Shown here piece by piece: positions 55,208 through 62,448 of a stretch of 62,448 nucleotides of DNA. Every line of letters starts with the position of its first letter. Position 1 is the stretch's first letter. Source of the stretch: JAGHAJ01 sp964559865 [NCBI: uncultured Synergistota bacterium] (GTDB taxonomy: Bacteria > Synergistota > JAGHAJ01); contig CAZLJD010000020.1 in NCBI GenBank assembly GCA_964559865.1, forward strand, positions 1 through 62,448, read 5' to 3'. Made by a program: the position numbers and the translations under genes. The notes beneath the pieces are model-generated. The model saw nothing but the letters and a program-made list of their open reading frames with translations. It did not search any database and was not told where the DNA came from.

Positions 55208-56202
55208 TGAGGGATAGATTCCTTGCTGGTACCTACTCTGTACTGATACTTGCTGTTGTCTCGTATACTATGAATAGCATGCTTAACGACTATCACCTTA
55301 CTGTGATCGAATTTCTTGGTATATATGTCATTCTTGCTGTGAGCCTTTCTCTCACCAACAGCTTCACAGGTCTGTTTTCTTTGGGGCATCCTGCGTTCAT
55401 GGCAATAGGTGCATATATATCTGCTATACTGACTTTTCCTCCTATGAGAAAAGCAATCATGATGCCCGCCTTACCACACTTTTTAGCGAATGTGCAGTTA
55501 CCGTTTTACCTTGCTCTTATCATAGGAGGGATGGTTGCAGCATTAAGCGCTTTTGTCATAGGATTTCCTGTACTGAGGCTCAGGGGACACTACCTTGCCG
55601 TTGCCACTATAGGCTTTATGATAATTGTTCAAGTGCTTATAACAAATATGAACAGTATAACTCGGGGACCTCTGGGGATAAACGGCATATACCCATATAC
55701 CAATATATGGTGGGTATATATCTGGGTTGTTGTTACCATCTATACCGTGTGGAGGGTACTTAATTCTAAGTTTGGACGTGCAATGCTGGCAATTAGAGAA
55801 GATGAGATCGCTGCAGAGAGCTTGGGTATTTCTCTTACATATTTTAAGCTTTTACCTCTGGTTTTGGGTGCGTTTTTTGCGGGAGTAGCAGGGGGGTTGT
55901 GGGCTCACCTTGTGACAGCTATAACACCGTCTTCTTTTTCTCTGCCCCTTGCTTTTTTACTTGTTGTCATGCTGGTCATAGGGGGTAAAAGTATTACAGG
56001 TGCAGTAATTGGCGCTCTACTTATTGGTGTTGTATCGGAACTTTTGAGACCACTTGAGATGGCAACGCAGATGTATGGACTTACTCAGATCGTTACAGCT
56101 ATTGGTTTGTTGGTTATACTGATAAAGAGGCCTGGAGGAATAGCCGGTAACAAAGAACTCGACTTAGTAGCCCTTTATAGGGGATTGAGGATCTTAAGAT
56201 AG
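55207..56202 (+). CDS. livM: Branched-chain/amide amino-acid ABC transporter permease LivM
   Basis: A 331-residue permease with NSFTGLFSLGHPAFMAIGAYISAIL near residue 50, GFPVLRLRGHYLAVATIGF and the coupling motif GRAMLAIREDEIAAESLGISLTYFKL. It pairs with LivH to make the channel. A 74-base gap with TATAAT at 56256 (no clear -35) precedes the binding-protein gene. Confidence 0.95.
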   Translation: MRDRFLAGTYSVLILAVVSYTMNSMLNDYHLTVIEFLGIYVILAVSLSLTNSFTGLFSLGHPAFMAIGAYISAILTFPPMRKAIMMPALPHFLANVQLPFYLALIIGGMVAALSAFVIGFPVLRLRGHYLAVATIGFMIIVQVLITNMNSITRGPLGINGIYPYTNIWWVYIWVVVTIYTVWRVLNSKFGRAMLAIREDEIAAESLGISLTYFKLLPLVLGAFFAGVAGGLWAHLVTAITPSSFSLPLAFLLVVMLVIGGKSITGAVIGALLIGVVSELLRPLEMATQMYGLTQIVTAIGLLVILIKRPGGIAGNKELDLVALYRGLRILR

Positions 56203-56276
56203 AGGGGGTGGTAACTTTAGGGATTTAAGTAAGCAATGAGCTTTGCAGAAAATACTATAATGTAGGAGGTGTTAGT

Positions 56277-57434
56277 ATGAGAAGAGGTATTGTAGTTTTT
56301 ATGGTGGTAGTGAGTTTGATTTTGGCATTTGGAAACTTTGGCTACGCAGCCGGTGTAATTAAGATAGGAGCACTTTATAATCTTACGGGTGAGATGTCCT
56401 CCATAGATGCACCTGCACTCAACGGTGTGAAGTTAGCAGCAAAAGAGGTAAACGAGAAAGGTGGAGTTCTTGGTAAAAAGATAAAGATAATTGCTATTGA
56501 TACAAAGACCAATCAAAAAGAGTGTGCGACTGCTGCACGCCAGTTATTGTCTGAGGGAGTTGTTGCAGGTATAGGATATGGTGATACTACCTATGTCCTT
56601 GCTGCTGCACCATTATTTCAGAAGAAGCATGTTCCGTTTATTACTTCTGGTGCAACCCTTCCAGAGCTGCCGAAGATGATTGGTAGCTATATGTTCCTTG
56701 TACCTTTTGGAGACAATGTTCAGGCGTATGCTATGGCAGACTTTCTTTACAAGGACCTCCATGTAAGGAAAGTCGTTATATGGACGAATAAGGCAACGGA
56801 CTATACACTTGCACTTTCTAAGTACTTTAAAGAAAGATTCACCAAGTTGGCAGGTAAGAAGTCTATCTTGTTGGAAGACTTTTTCCAGACAGGAGATAAG
56901 GACTACTCTGCACAAATAGCGAGAGTAAAGGCCCTTAAACCACAACCTGATGCACTATTTATATCCTCCATACCCGACGACATAGGTATAATCGTAAAAC
57001 AGGTCAGGGAAGCAGGTATAAAGCAACCCATTGCTGGTGGCGATGGATACGATACGCCGTTGCTTGTTAAGGTACCTGGTCCGAAACTGGCAAACGATAT
57101 CTACTATACCACCCATCAGGCGTGGGATAACCCAGATCCTGTTGTTCAGAATTTCATTAAGAACTATGAGAAGATGTTTGGCCACAAGCCTGAGAATGCC
57201 TTTGCAGCACTTGGATACGATGCATTGATGTTAGTCGTAAGGGCTATAAAGCGTGCAGGTTCTGACAACCCAACAGCAATAAGAGATGCTCTTGCGAAAG
57301 AACATGGTTACCACGGTGTTGCAGGAACAATCTCTTACAAGCACGGTTCAAGGGTTCCACAAAAAGCAGTTGCTATAATGAAGGTTGAACACGGCAAGAT
57401 AAAATTCGTAAAGATGGTCATGCCCAACATGTAG
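56277..57434 (+). CDS. livK: Amino-acid ABC transporter substrate-binding protein (LivJ/K type)
   Basis: A 385-residue periplasmic or surface-binding protein with a signal peptide (MRRGIVVFMVVVSLILAFGNFGYAA, cut near residue 25) and no lipobox. Family features are IKIGALYNLTGEMSSIDAPALNGVKLA and KIIAIDTKTNQKECATAARQLL. It would bind branched-chain or other neutral amino acids, small peptides or amides; the following amidohydrolases favour an amide or a cyclic compound. GGAGG precedes ATG 56277. It is the fifth gene of the set, unusual since binding proteins are often first. Confidence 0.9.
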   Translation: MRRGIVVFMVVVSLILAFGNFGYAAGVIKIGALYNLTGEMSSIDAPALNGVKLAAKEVNEKGGVLGKKIKIIAIDTKTNQKECATAARQLLSEGVVAGIGYGDTTYVLAAAPLFQKKHVPFITSGATLPELPKMIGSYMFLVPFGDNVQAYAMADFLYKDLHVRKVVIWTNKATDYTLALSKYFKERFTKLAGKKSILLEDFFQTGDKDYSAQIARVKALKPQPDALFISSIPDDIGIIVKQVREAGIKQPIAGGDGYDTPLLVKVPGPKLANDIYYTTHQAWDNPDPVVQNFIKNYEKMFGHKPENAFAALGYDALMLVVRAIKRAGSDNPTAIRDALAKEHGYHGVAGTISYKHGSRVPQKAVAIMKVEHGKIKFVKMVMPNM

Positions 57435-57453
57435 GAGGGGGTAAATCCCCCTC
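57435..57453 (+). terminator. Terminator-like hairpin after the binding-protein gene
   Basis: GAGGGGG (57435-57441) and CCCCCTC (57447-57453) pair perfectly around TAAAT, directly after the livK stop, and are followed by TATTTTGTTT. The T-run is broken by A and G, so partial termination or 3'-end protection of the livK message is likely, letting some transcript reach the amidohydrolases. Confidence 0.7.
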
Positions 57454-57480
57454 TATTTTGTTTAGGAGGTGTGTGTGAAT

Positions 57481-58239
57481 ATGAAGGGATTTCTGTTTGA
57501 CCAGCTTACGGGTCATGAATTTAGGGAGGGAGCTTTTGACAAGGTGATTCTACCCGTAGGTTCTACGGAATATCATGGGGACCATCTTCCGTTTGGTACA
57601 GATGCAATAGTTTCGTATGAGCTTGCCAAAGAGGTTGCAAAGAGGGTTGAGGGACTATTGGTGCTTCCTCCCATACACTATGGGATGAGTGATCACTACA
57701 GTAACTTCCTTTTGACTATTAGTGTTAGGGCGGAGGTATTGATAGAGGTACTTAAAGATGTACTGTATTCGTTGGTAAAGCATGGTATGGAAAAAATATT
57801 TATCTTGAATGGACATGATGGTAACATAGCACCTATAGAGATTGCAAGTAGGGCTGTAAAGACAGAGTATCCGGAGGTTAAAATAGCTGCCCTCAATGCA
57901 TGGTGGGTAAGTGCAGGAAATCTACTGCCGAAAGATACATTTGAGGTTTGGGGTGGTCTTGGGCACGCTGGTGAAGGTGAAACTTCTATAATGCTCTCAT
58001 TAAAGCCCGAACTGGTGGAAATGGAATATGCTAAAGGAGTAGTGCCGGAACTTCCGGATGAGATAGAAATAAAGTGGTTGTTTGACGAGCTAACACCTTA
58101 TGGTGCAACTGGAGACCCTACTAAAGCAACGAAAGAGAAAGGGGACAAAATGAAAGAAGTCCTAATTAACCTTATAGTCTCTTTCATTAAGAAAATGGAC
58201 AGTAGTGGCTGGAGGTACGGATATCAGAAGGAGGTATAA
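57481..58239 (+). CDS. Creatininase-family amidohydrolase
   Basis: A 252-residue metal-dependent hydrolase of the creatininase/MftE family. The metal ligands appear as Glu30, His32 (GSTEYHGDHLPFGTDA) and Asp41, with NGHDGN and the C-terminal GHAGEGETS glutamate. Members open creatinine, formamide or other cyclic or linear amides; the substrate here is not clear. ATG 57481 is chosen; GTG 57475 is nearer to the AGGAGG at 57464-57469. It is preceded by the livK hairpin and followed 4 bases later by an asparaginase gene. Confidence 0.85.
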   Translation: MKGFLFDQLTGHEFREGAFDKVILPVGSTEYHGDHLPFGTDAIVSYELAKEVAKRVEGLLVLPPIHYGMSDHYSNFLLTISVRAEVLIEVLKDVLYSLVKHGMEKIFILNGHDGNIAPIEIASRAVKTEYPEVKIAALNAWWVSAGNLLPKDTFEVWGGLGHAGEGETSIMLSLKPELVEMEYAKGVVPELPDEIEIKWLFDELTPYGATGDPTKATKEKGDKMKEVLINLIVSFIKKMDSSGWRYGYQKEV

Positions 58240-58243
58240 GTAA

Positions 58244-59227
58244 TTGAAGTCCCGCATTCTTGTTATTACCACTGGTGGAACCATTGCCATGTCGAGGACG
58301 AAAGATGGTATAAAGCCCTCCATTAGTGGGAAGGCTTTGCTGAAAGAAGTACCTGGTATAGATGAAAGTATAGATGTAAATACCCATGAGTTTTCCAATG
58401 TTCCCAGTGACTGGATTGAATGGGACGAATGGGTATCGCTTTCAGGTTACATAAATAAGCAGTTATCCTACTACGACGGTATAGTGGTAGTTCAGGGTAC
58501 AGATACAATAGAAGAGAGTGCTTACTTCTTCAACCTTACCATAAGTAGCAATAAACCTGTTGTTGTAACTGGTGCTATGAGAAGCTCTGATGTGTGGGAT
58601 ACTGATGGTCCAAGGAACTTAAGGGATTCATTGAGAGTTGCTGCATGTCAAGATGCCATTTCAAAGGGTGTAGTAGTAGTGGTGGGAGGCGAAATTCATG
58701 CAGCAAGGGATGTAGTCAAAATAGACAAGCAGTTTGTAAGTGCCTTCGGTTCTGGAAGGAAAGGAGCACTTGGAATTGTAGATGAACTTGGAGTTACCTT
58801 CTTTAGGTCACCTGAGAGACGACACACATATAACTCGGAGTTTGCACCTTTCAGGAGTGAATCTCTGCCAAGAGTGGATATTGTTTACACTTTTACGGGA
58901 ATGGATATGGGAATTTTTGATTTTCTCATTAAAAGGGGTAGTAAGGGAATAGTAATAGTTGCAGCAGGAATAGGCAACACAAGCAAGCGCCTTTATGAAG
59001 CACTGGGTAGCATCGTTAAGAATGTACCTGTAGTCATTACTTCAAGGGCTTTCCATGGAAGGGTTGCTCCGATCTATGGATATGAAGGAGGAGGAAAGAG
59101 TCTTCACGATATAGGGTGTATAATGGGAGAGGATTTACACCCGTTAAAGGCAAGAATCCTTCTATCCCTGCTGCTGAGTTACGGAATGGACACTTCAGCA
59201 ATAGAAACAGCTTTCAGGGAGTATTGA
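58244..59227 (+). CDS. L-asparaginase family amidohydrolase
   Basis: A 327-residue enzyme with the two catalytic threonine motifs: TTGGTIAMS (predicted nucleophile Thr13) and VVQGTDTIEES, plus TGAMRSSD. This is the type I/II bacterial asparaginase fold, releasing ammonia from Asn, Gln or related amides. No signal peptide, so cytoplasmic. The TTG start has AAGGAGG about 9 bases upstream. Its stop overlaps the next start (TGATG). Confidence 0.9.
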   Translation: MKSRILVITTGGTIAMSRTKDGIKPSISGKALLKEVPGIDESIDVNTHEFSNVPSDWIEWDEWVSLSGYINKQLSYYDGIVVVQGTDTIEESAYFFNLTISSNKPVVVTGAMRSSDVWDTDGPRNLRDSLRVAACQDAISKGVVVVVGGEIHAARDVVKIDKQFVSAFGSGRKGALGIVDELGVTFFRSPERRHTYNSEFAPFRSESLPRVDIVYTFTGMDMGIFDFLIKRGSKGIVIVAAGIGNTSKRLYEALGSIVKNVPVVITSRAFHGRVAPIYGYEGGGKSLHDIGCIMGEDLHPLKARILLSLLLSYGMDTSAIETAFREY

Positions 59228-59850
59228 TGCAGGTAAATAAGATCGTCAAGTTTCCAGTACTAACTTATAGTGTTAGCGAAAAAGAGGTTCTTGTAACGCT
59301 TAATTACAGTTTCAGGACAGGTAAGTTACCTCCTAACTGGAAGAAGATATACCCACCTCTGCTCGATGAGGCTAAGGCTTTAGCGGAACCTCGAGGGAGC
59401 TACATTATCCGTAGAATCTTAGCTAAGAGTGAAGATGGGATCCACCTTGAAGGTACAGATTTCGTGTTGCCAGGAGAAAACATGAAGAAGTTGCTTATCA
59501 ACTCTTCTATGGTAGCAATATTTGGCGTTACCGTAGGGAAAGAATTGGAAGAAAATGTGGCTCACTTCATTGAATCCGGTAAATATACTGAAGGAATAGT
59601 TCTTGACGCAATAGGATCCGTGCTCGTTGACAGTGTTGCTGACACCATAAATGATATTATAAAAAGAGAAGCGCAGATGCTTGGTTATAAAACCACCCCA
59701 AGGTACAGTCCTGGCTATGGGGATCTCAGCGTCCAGACACAACCGTATTTTCTTAAAGAGGTTGATGGAGACTGGCTTGGCATTGAACTATCCAATACAA
59801 ACCTAATGATACCTCAAAAATCCGTTACTGCACTCCTTGGAATATTTTAA
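59227..59850 (+). CDS. Free-standing methionine-synthase-type B12 reactivation domain protein
   Basis: A 207-residue protein resembling the activation domain of cobalamin-dependent methionine synthase (MetH): a helical N-terminal half and the motif RYSPGYGDLSV near residue 160, with QTQPYFLKEV and LIPTxSV-like TNLMIPQKSVTALLG at the end. In MetH this domain holds SAM for reductive methylation of inactive cobalamin. A separate copy could reactivate a corrinoid protein, but none is adjacent. The ATG overlaps the asparaginase stop. Confidence 0.7.
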   Translation: MQVNKIVKFPVLTYSVSEKEVLVTLNYSFRTGKLPPNWKKIYPPLLDEAKALAEPRGSYIIRRILAKSEDGIHLEGTDFVLPGENMKKLLINSSMVAIFGVTVGKELEENVAHFIESGKYTEGIVLDAIGSVLVDSVADTINDIIKREAQMLGYKTTPRYSPGYGDLSVQTQPYFLKEVDGDWLGIELSNTNLMIPQKSVTALLGIF

Positions 59851-59866
59851 ATAGTAACTTCAAATC

Positions 59867-59920
59867 TTAACTCGATTTTAACATCTTCTTAACACCGTCT
59901 TAAAACTGTTGTAGTAGGAT
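59867..59920 (+). promoter_or_regulatory. PhoP box and -10 of the phosphate operon
   Basis: Four hexamers, TTAACT (59867), TTAACA (59878), TTAACA (59889) and TTAAAA (59900), stand exactly 11 bases apart, the pattern of a Bacillus-type PhoP box (four TTAACA-like repeats with 5-base spacers). TAGGAT (59915-59920) is the likely -10. It lies just before pstS. This predicts induction by phosphate limitation through a PhoPR system located elsewhere. Confidence 0.85.
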
Positions 59921-59959
59921 TAGTTGTGATTGGGATTTCTTGAAAGTGGGGGTGTTACT

Positions 59960-60779
59960 ATGTTGCGTAAAAGAATGATTACAGAGTTATTGGTCATTTT
60001 GATGCTTCTGATTTCCAGTAGATCCTTTGCATCTGGCATCGTAATCAAGGGGTCAACTACGGTTTTACCAATTACACAGCGTATTTCTGGCATTTTCCAG
60101 AAACTATACCCAGATGTGGAGCTTTCTGTATCCGGTGGGGGGTCTGGTAACGGTATAAGGGCACTAATTGAGGGACTTGCAGACATTGCCAACAGCTCTC
60201 GTTTCATAAAGTTTTCTGAGGTCAAGAGGGCTTTATCGAAGGGGGGTCTATCCAGTTCCATTTAAGATAGCTATGGATGGGATAGTACCTGTAATAAATG
60301 TGCACAACAGGGGTATTAAGAATCTTACTATAAAGCAGTTGCATGATATATATGGGGGTAAAATAAGAAATTGGAAGGATCTCGGTGGTCCAGACCATAG
60401 AATTGTCGTGGTGTCCAGAGATACGAGTTCTGGAACATACGAAGTTTGGGAGAAAAGTGTGCTGAAGGGCGGTAGAGTATTACCAAGAGCATTAATCGTT
60501 GCCTCCAATGGACAGGTAGTAAATGCGGTTTCAAGAAACAGATATGCAATAGGGTATGTGGGTATAGGATATGTCAACAAGAGGATACATGTGCTATTGG
60601 TGGGTGGGATTGCTGCATCTGAGGAGAATGTAAGGAGTGGCATTTATCCCATAAGCAGACCATTATTTATGTTCACCAATGGATGGCCCAAGGGTAATGT
60701 AGCAAAATGGATTAACCTTGTTTTGAGCAAAAGAGGACAAAAAGCGGTAAAGAAAGTTGGTTACGTCTCTGTGTTTTAG
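59960..60779 (+). pseudogene. pstS: Phosphate-binding protein PstS, interrupted by a frameshift
   Basis: PstS binds phosphate outside the membrane for the Pst transporter. The first part (signal peptide ITELLVILMLLISSRSFAS, then VIKGSTTVLPITQ and SVSGGGSGNGIRALIEG) stops at 60265. The second part (from FKIAMDGIVPVINV through VSRDTSSGTYEVWEK and AIGYVGIGYV to the end) continues one base out of frame. The switch falls in a run of six G at 60241-60246; five G would restore one full-length PstS of about 270 residues. It may be a sequencing error, a real inactivating insertion or a slippage site. ATG 59960 follows GTGGGGGTG. Confidence 0.85.
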
Positions 60780-60794
60780 GTGGAGGTATATCCG

Positions 60795-61553
60795 ATGGAT
60801 AGTTTTGAAATAGAGGTTAGCAACTTTTCTGCTTATTATGGAGAGAGAAAGATACTTAAGGGGGTCAACCTCTGCATGAAAAAGGGGAGTATAACAGCTA
60901 TTATTGGCCCCTCCGGATGTGGAAAGTCTACATTTTTGAGAAGTATAAATAGAATGAACGACTATGTTCCTGGTTTCAGGATAGATGGCTCTATCAAGGT
61001 TGGTGGAGAAGACATTTATACTGAAAGTGTAAATGTAATCAACTTGAGAAAAAAGGTAGGTATGGTCTTTCAGAAACCAACTCCTTTTCCCAAGTCTATA
61101 TACGGTAATGTCGCTTATGGTCCAAGGATATGGGGTGTAAGGAAAAAACAGGAGCTGGACGAAATTGTTGAAAGTAGCTTGAGAAAGGCGGCACTATGGG
61201 ACGAGGTAAAAGATAAGCTCCGTGAATCGGCATATACTTTATCAGGTGGGCAACAACAGAGACTCTGTATTGCTCGTGCAATAGCAATACAGCCGGAAGT
61301 GCTCCTTATGGATGAACCTGCTTCTGCACTGGATCCAATCGCTACTTACAAAATAGAAGAACTCATAAGAGAACTTAAAGAGACCTATACCATTGTGATA
61401 GTTACTCACAATATGCAGGAAGCAGCGAGAATATCGGACTATACAGCATTTTTCCTAATGGGAGAGCTTATTGAGTACGCTCCTACCGCCGATATATTTA
61501 CCCGTCCGAAGAGGAAGGAAACAGAGGATTATATTTCTGGAAGGTTTGGTTAG
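60795..61553 (+). CDS. pstB: Phosphate ABC transporter ATPase PstB
   Basis: A 252-residue ATPase with Walker [10 protein letters not shown], the PstB hallmark [22 protein letters not shown] in the Q-loop, signature [14 protein letters not shown] and Walker [16 protein letters not shown] 60795 is preferred because GGAGG lies 8 bases before it; GTG 60780 overlaps pstS. It comes directly after pstS, before phoU and pstC, not after pstA as usual. Confidence 0.95.
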   Translation: MDSFEIEVSNFSAYYGERKILKGVNLCMKKGSITAIIGPSGCGKSTFLRSINRMNDYVPGFRIDGSIKVGGEDIYTESVNVINLRKKVGMVFQKPTPFPKSIYGNVAYGPRIWGVRKKQELDEIVESSLRKAALWDEVKDKLRESAYTLSGGQQQRLCIARAIAIQPEVLLMDEPASALDPIATYKIEELIRELKETYTIVIVTHNMQEAARISDYTAFFLMGELIEYAPTADIFTRPKRKETEDYISGRFG

Positions 61554-61566
61554 GAGGGATTGAGAG

Positions 61567-62241
61567 ATGGTATCTATAGAACAGAGAAAGGCATTTGATG
61601 AAGAATTACTCGAGTTGAGGCACATGCTGTTTAGTATGTCAGATATAGCAAGGGAGATGATTACCAACTCTGTTAAGTCTTTAGAAAACAAGGATTTTGA
61701 GTTGGCGAAATGGGTCATAAACAAGGATGAAGACGAGGACATACTGGATAGGAAGATAAACGATTTCGGAGTAAGATTGATAGCATTGAGACAGCCTGCT
61801 GCACGTGATCTACGCTCCATTATAGCTGCATTCAAGATATCCCTGAATCTCGAGAGGATAGCTGACTTGGCTGTTAACATAGCCGAGATAACCATTGATA
61901 TAGGAGATGAACCATTGATAAAACCACTAATAGATATCCCAAGAATGGCAGAGATATCAGAAGCTATGGTTGACGATGCTATTAGAGCGTATGTGAACGA
62001 AGATGCAAGATTGGCTAAAGATGTGTGGAACAGAGATGACATAGTGGACAAGATAGAGGAGCAGATATTTAACGAGTTGCTCCTTATAATGATGAGCAAC
62101 CCAAGAACGATAAAGCAGTCTATGAAGCTTATTCTTGTAGCAAGGTATCTTGAAAGGGTAGCAGACCATGCAACTAACATAGCGGAGGCCATAATATACA
62201 TGGTGTCTGGGGAGGCTTACAGAGGTGAAAATCAAACCTGA
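61567..62241 (+). CDS. phoU: Phosphate-specific transport regulator PhoU
   Basis: A 224-residue all-helical protein with two PhoU repeats, shown by SLENKDFELAKWVINKDEDED with LNLERIADLAVNIAE in the first half and EDARLAKDVWNRDDIVDKIEE with ARYLERVADHATNIAEAIIY in the second. The acidic E-x3-D metal motifs are present. It restrains the Pst transporter and PhoR signalling. It precedes pstC, overlapping it by 17 bases. Confidence 0.94.
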   Translation: MVSIEQRKAFDEELLELRHMLFSMSDIAREMITNSVKSLENKDFELAKWVINKDEDEDILDRKINDFGVRLIALRQPAARDLRSIIAAFKISLNLERIADLAVNIAEITIDIGDEPLIKPLIDIPRMAEISEAMVDDAIRAYVNEDARLAKDVWNRDDIVDKIEEQIFNELLLIMMSNPRTIKQSMKLILVARYLERVADHATNIAEAIIYMVSGEAYRGENQT

Positions 62242-62448
62242 CAGAATGGTGCTACTTTCAATTTCTTTGATCTCGATCATTATTGTCCTTTTTATCACAG
62301 TGTTTATATTCGCAGAAGGATTACCAACATTTGGTTTTGTGTCTCTATGGGAATTTATAAGTGGAAAGTCTTGGTTTCCATCTTCATCTCCCCCATCTTT
62401 TGGAATACTACCACTCATTCTTGGGACACTTTTAACTGCAGCTCTGGG
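62225..62448 (+). CDS. pstC: Phosphate ABC transporter permease PstC, 3' part outside the window
   Basis: GTG 62225 opens a frame that runs to the window end (74 codons). It encodes a first membrane span (VLLSISLISIIIVLFITVFIFAE), then EGLPTFGFVSLWEFISGKSWFPSS and FGILPLILGTLLTAAL, the conserved N-terminal layout of PstC. GGGGAGG lies 9-10 bases before the start, inside phoU. Its partner pstA is presumably downstream of the window. Confidence 0.85.
   Translation, partial: MKIKPDRMVLLSISLISIIIVLFITVFIFAEGLPTFGFVSLWEFISGKSWFPSSSPPSFGILPLILGTLLTAAL

Noticed and set aside
56233-56261. Separate promoter for livK (TATAAT at 56256)
   Set aside because: No -35 or extended -10 is present and the start point would fall on the ribosome site, so I do not list it as a feature.
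59116-59226. Upstream extension of the MetH-type reactivation protein
   Set aside because: It overlaps the asparaginase end out of frame without a ribosome site; the TGATG junction at 59225-59229 is a natural coupled start.

Overview
The window looks like a compact, A+T-leaning bacterial chromosome segment with very short intergenic gaps, many 1-30 bp gene overlaps, and heavy use of AGA/AGG (Arg) and ATA (Ile) codons. Together with the gene content this suggests an anaerobic, probably thermophilic, amino-acid-using bacterium. The order recJ-apt-rel-dtd-MBL followed by mreBCD-PBP2-minCDE-rodA-radical SAM pair resembles Firmicutes and some deep-branching thermophilic lineages. The sequence alone does not let me fix the phylum. 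No CRISPR array, insertion sequence, prophage or rRNA gene was seen.

Region 1 (1-9.7 kb, + strand): 3' part of hutI, a small cupin, a CoA-type Nudix hydrolase, NAD+-dependent DNA ligase, the GatCAB amidotransferase, an EF-G-like GTPase and an isoprenylcysteine-methyltransferase-like membrane protein. Region 2 (9.7-26.9 kb, - strand): one unbroken unidirectional cluster read from right to left. It starts with a LapA-like protein and continues recJ, apt, rel, dtd, an MBL hydrolase, mreB, mreC, mreD, PBP2, minC, minD, minE, rodA, two radical-SAM-system proteins and pgi. It couples stringent response, cell shape and septum placement. Three tRNA genes (Leu, initiator Met, elongator Met) lie just upstream under a consensus promoter.

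Region 3 (27.0-32.9 kb, +): a BMP-type nucleoside ABC transporter with an ADP-ribosylglycohydrolase-like enzyme translationally coupled to it. Region 4 (32.9-41.1 kb, +): an envelope/signalling cluster made of a zinc-ribbon TPR protein, FapA, a histidine-kinase-like protein whose phospho-acceptor His appears to be replaced by Asn, LemA, a methyltransferase, a DUF2207 membrane protein and an anchored extracytoplasmic protein. This is the best candidate for an undescribed system. Region 5 (41.1-45.2 kb): lysA-dapF-dapH lysine/DAP synthesis, a small membrane protein, then tsaE-tsaB for tRNA t6A.

Region 6 (45.3-52.6 kb, +): a multisubunit flavin/iron-sulfur amino-acid dehydrogenase with a split alpha subunit and two tandem beta paralogues, an ornithine cyclodeaminase-family enzyme, and an NSS sodium symporter with a 31-residue MetS-like partner. 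It ends at a strong bidirectional terminator shared with tRNA-Gln. Region 7 (52.8-59.9 kb, +): a complete branched-chain/amide amino-acid ABC transporter (livG, F, H, M, K), then creatininase-family and asparaginase-family amidohydrolases and a free-standing MetH-type reactivation-domain protein. Region 8 (59.86 kb to the end, +): a phosphate regulon with a four-hexamer PhoP box, a pstS interrupted by a frameshift in a G6 run, pstB, phoU and the start of pstC, in an unusual order.
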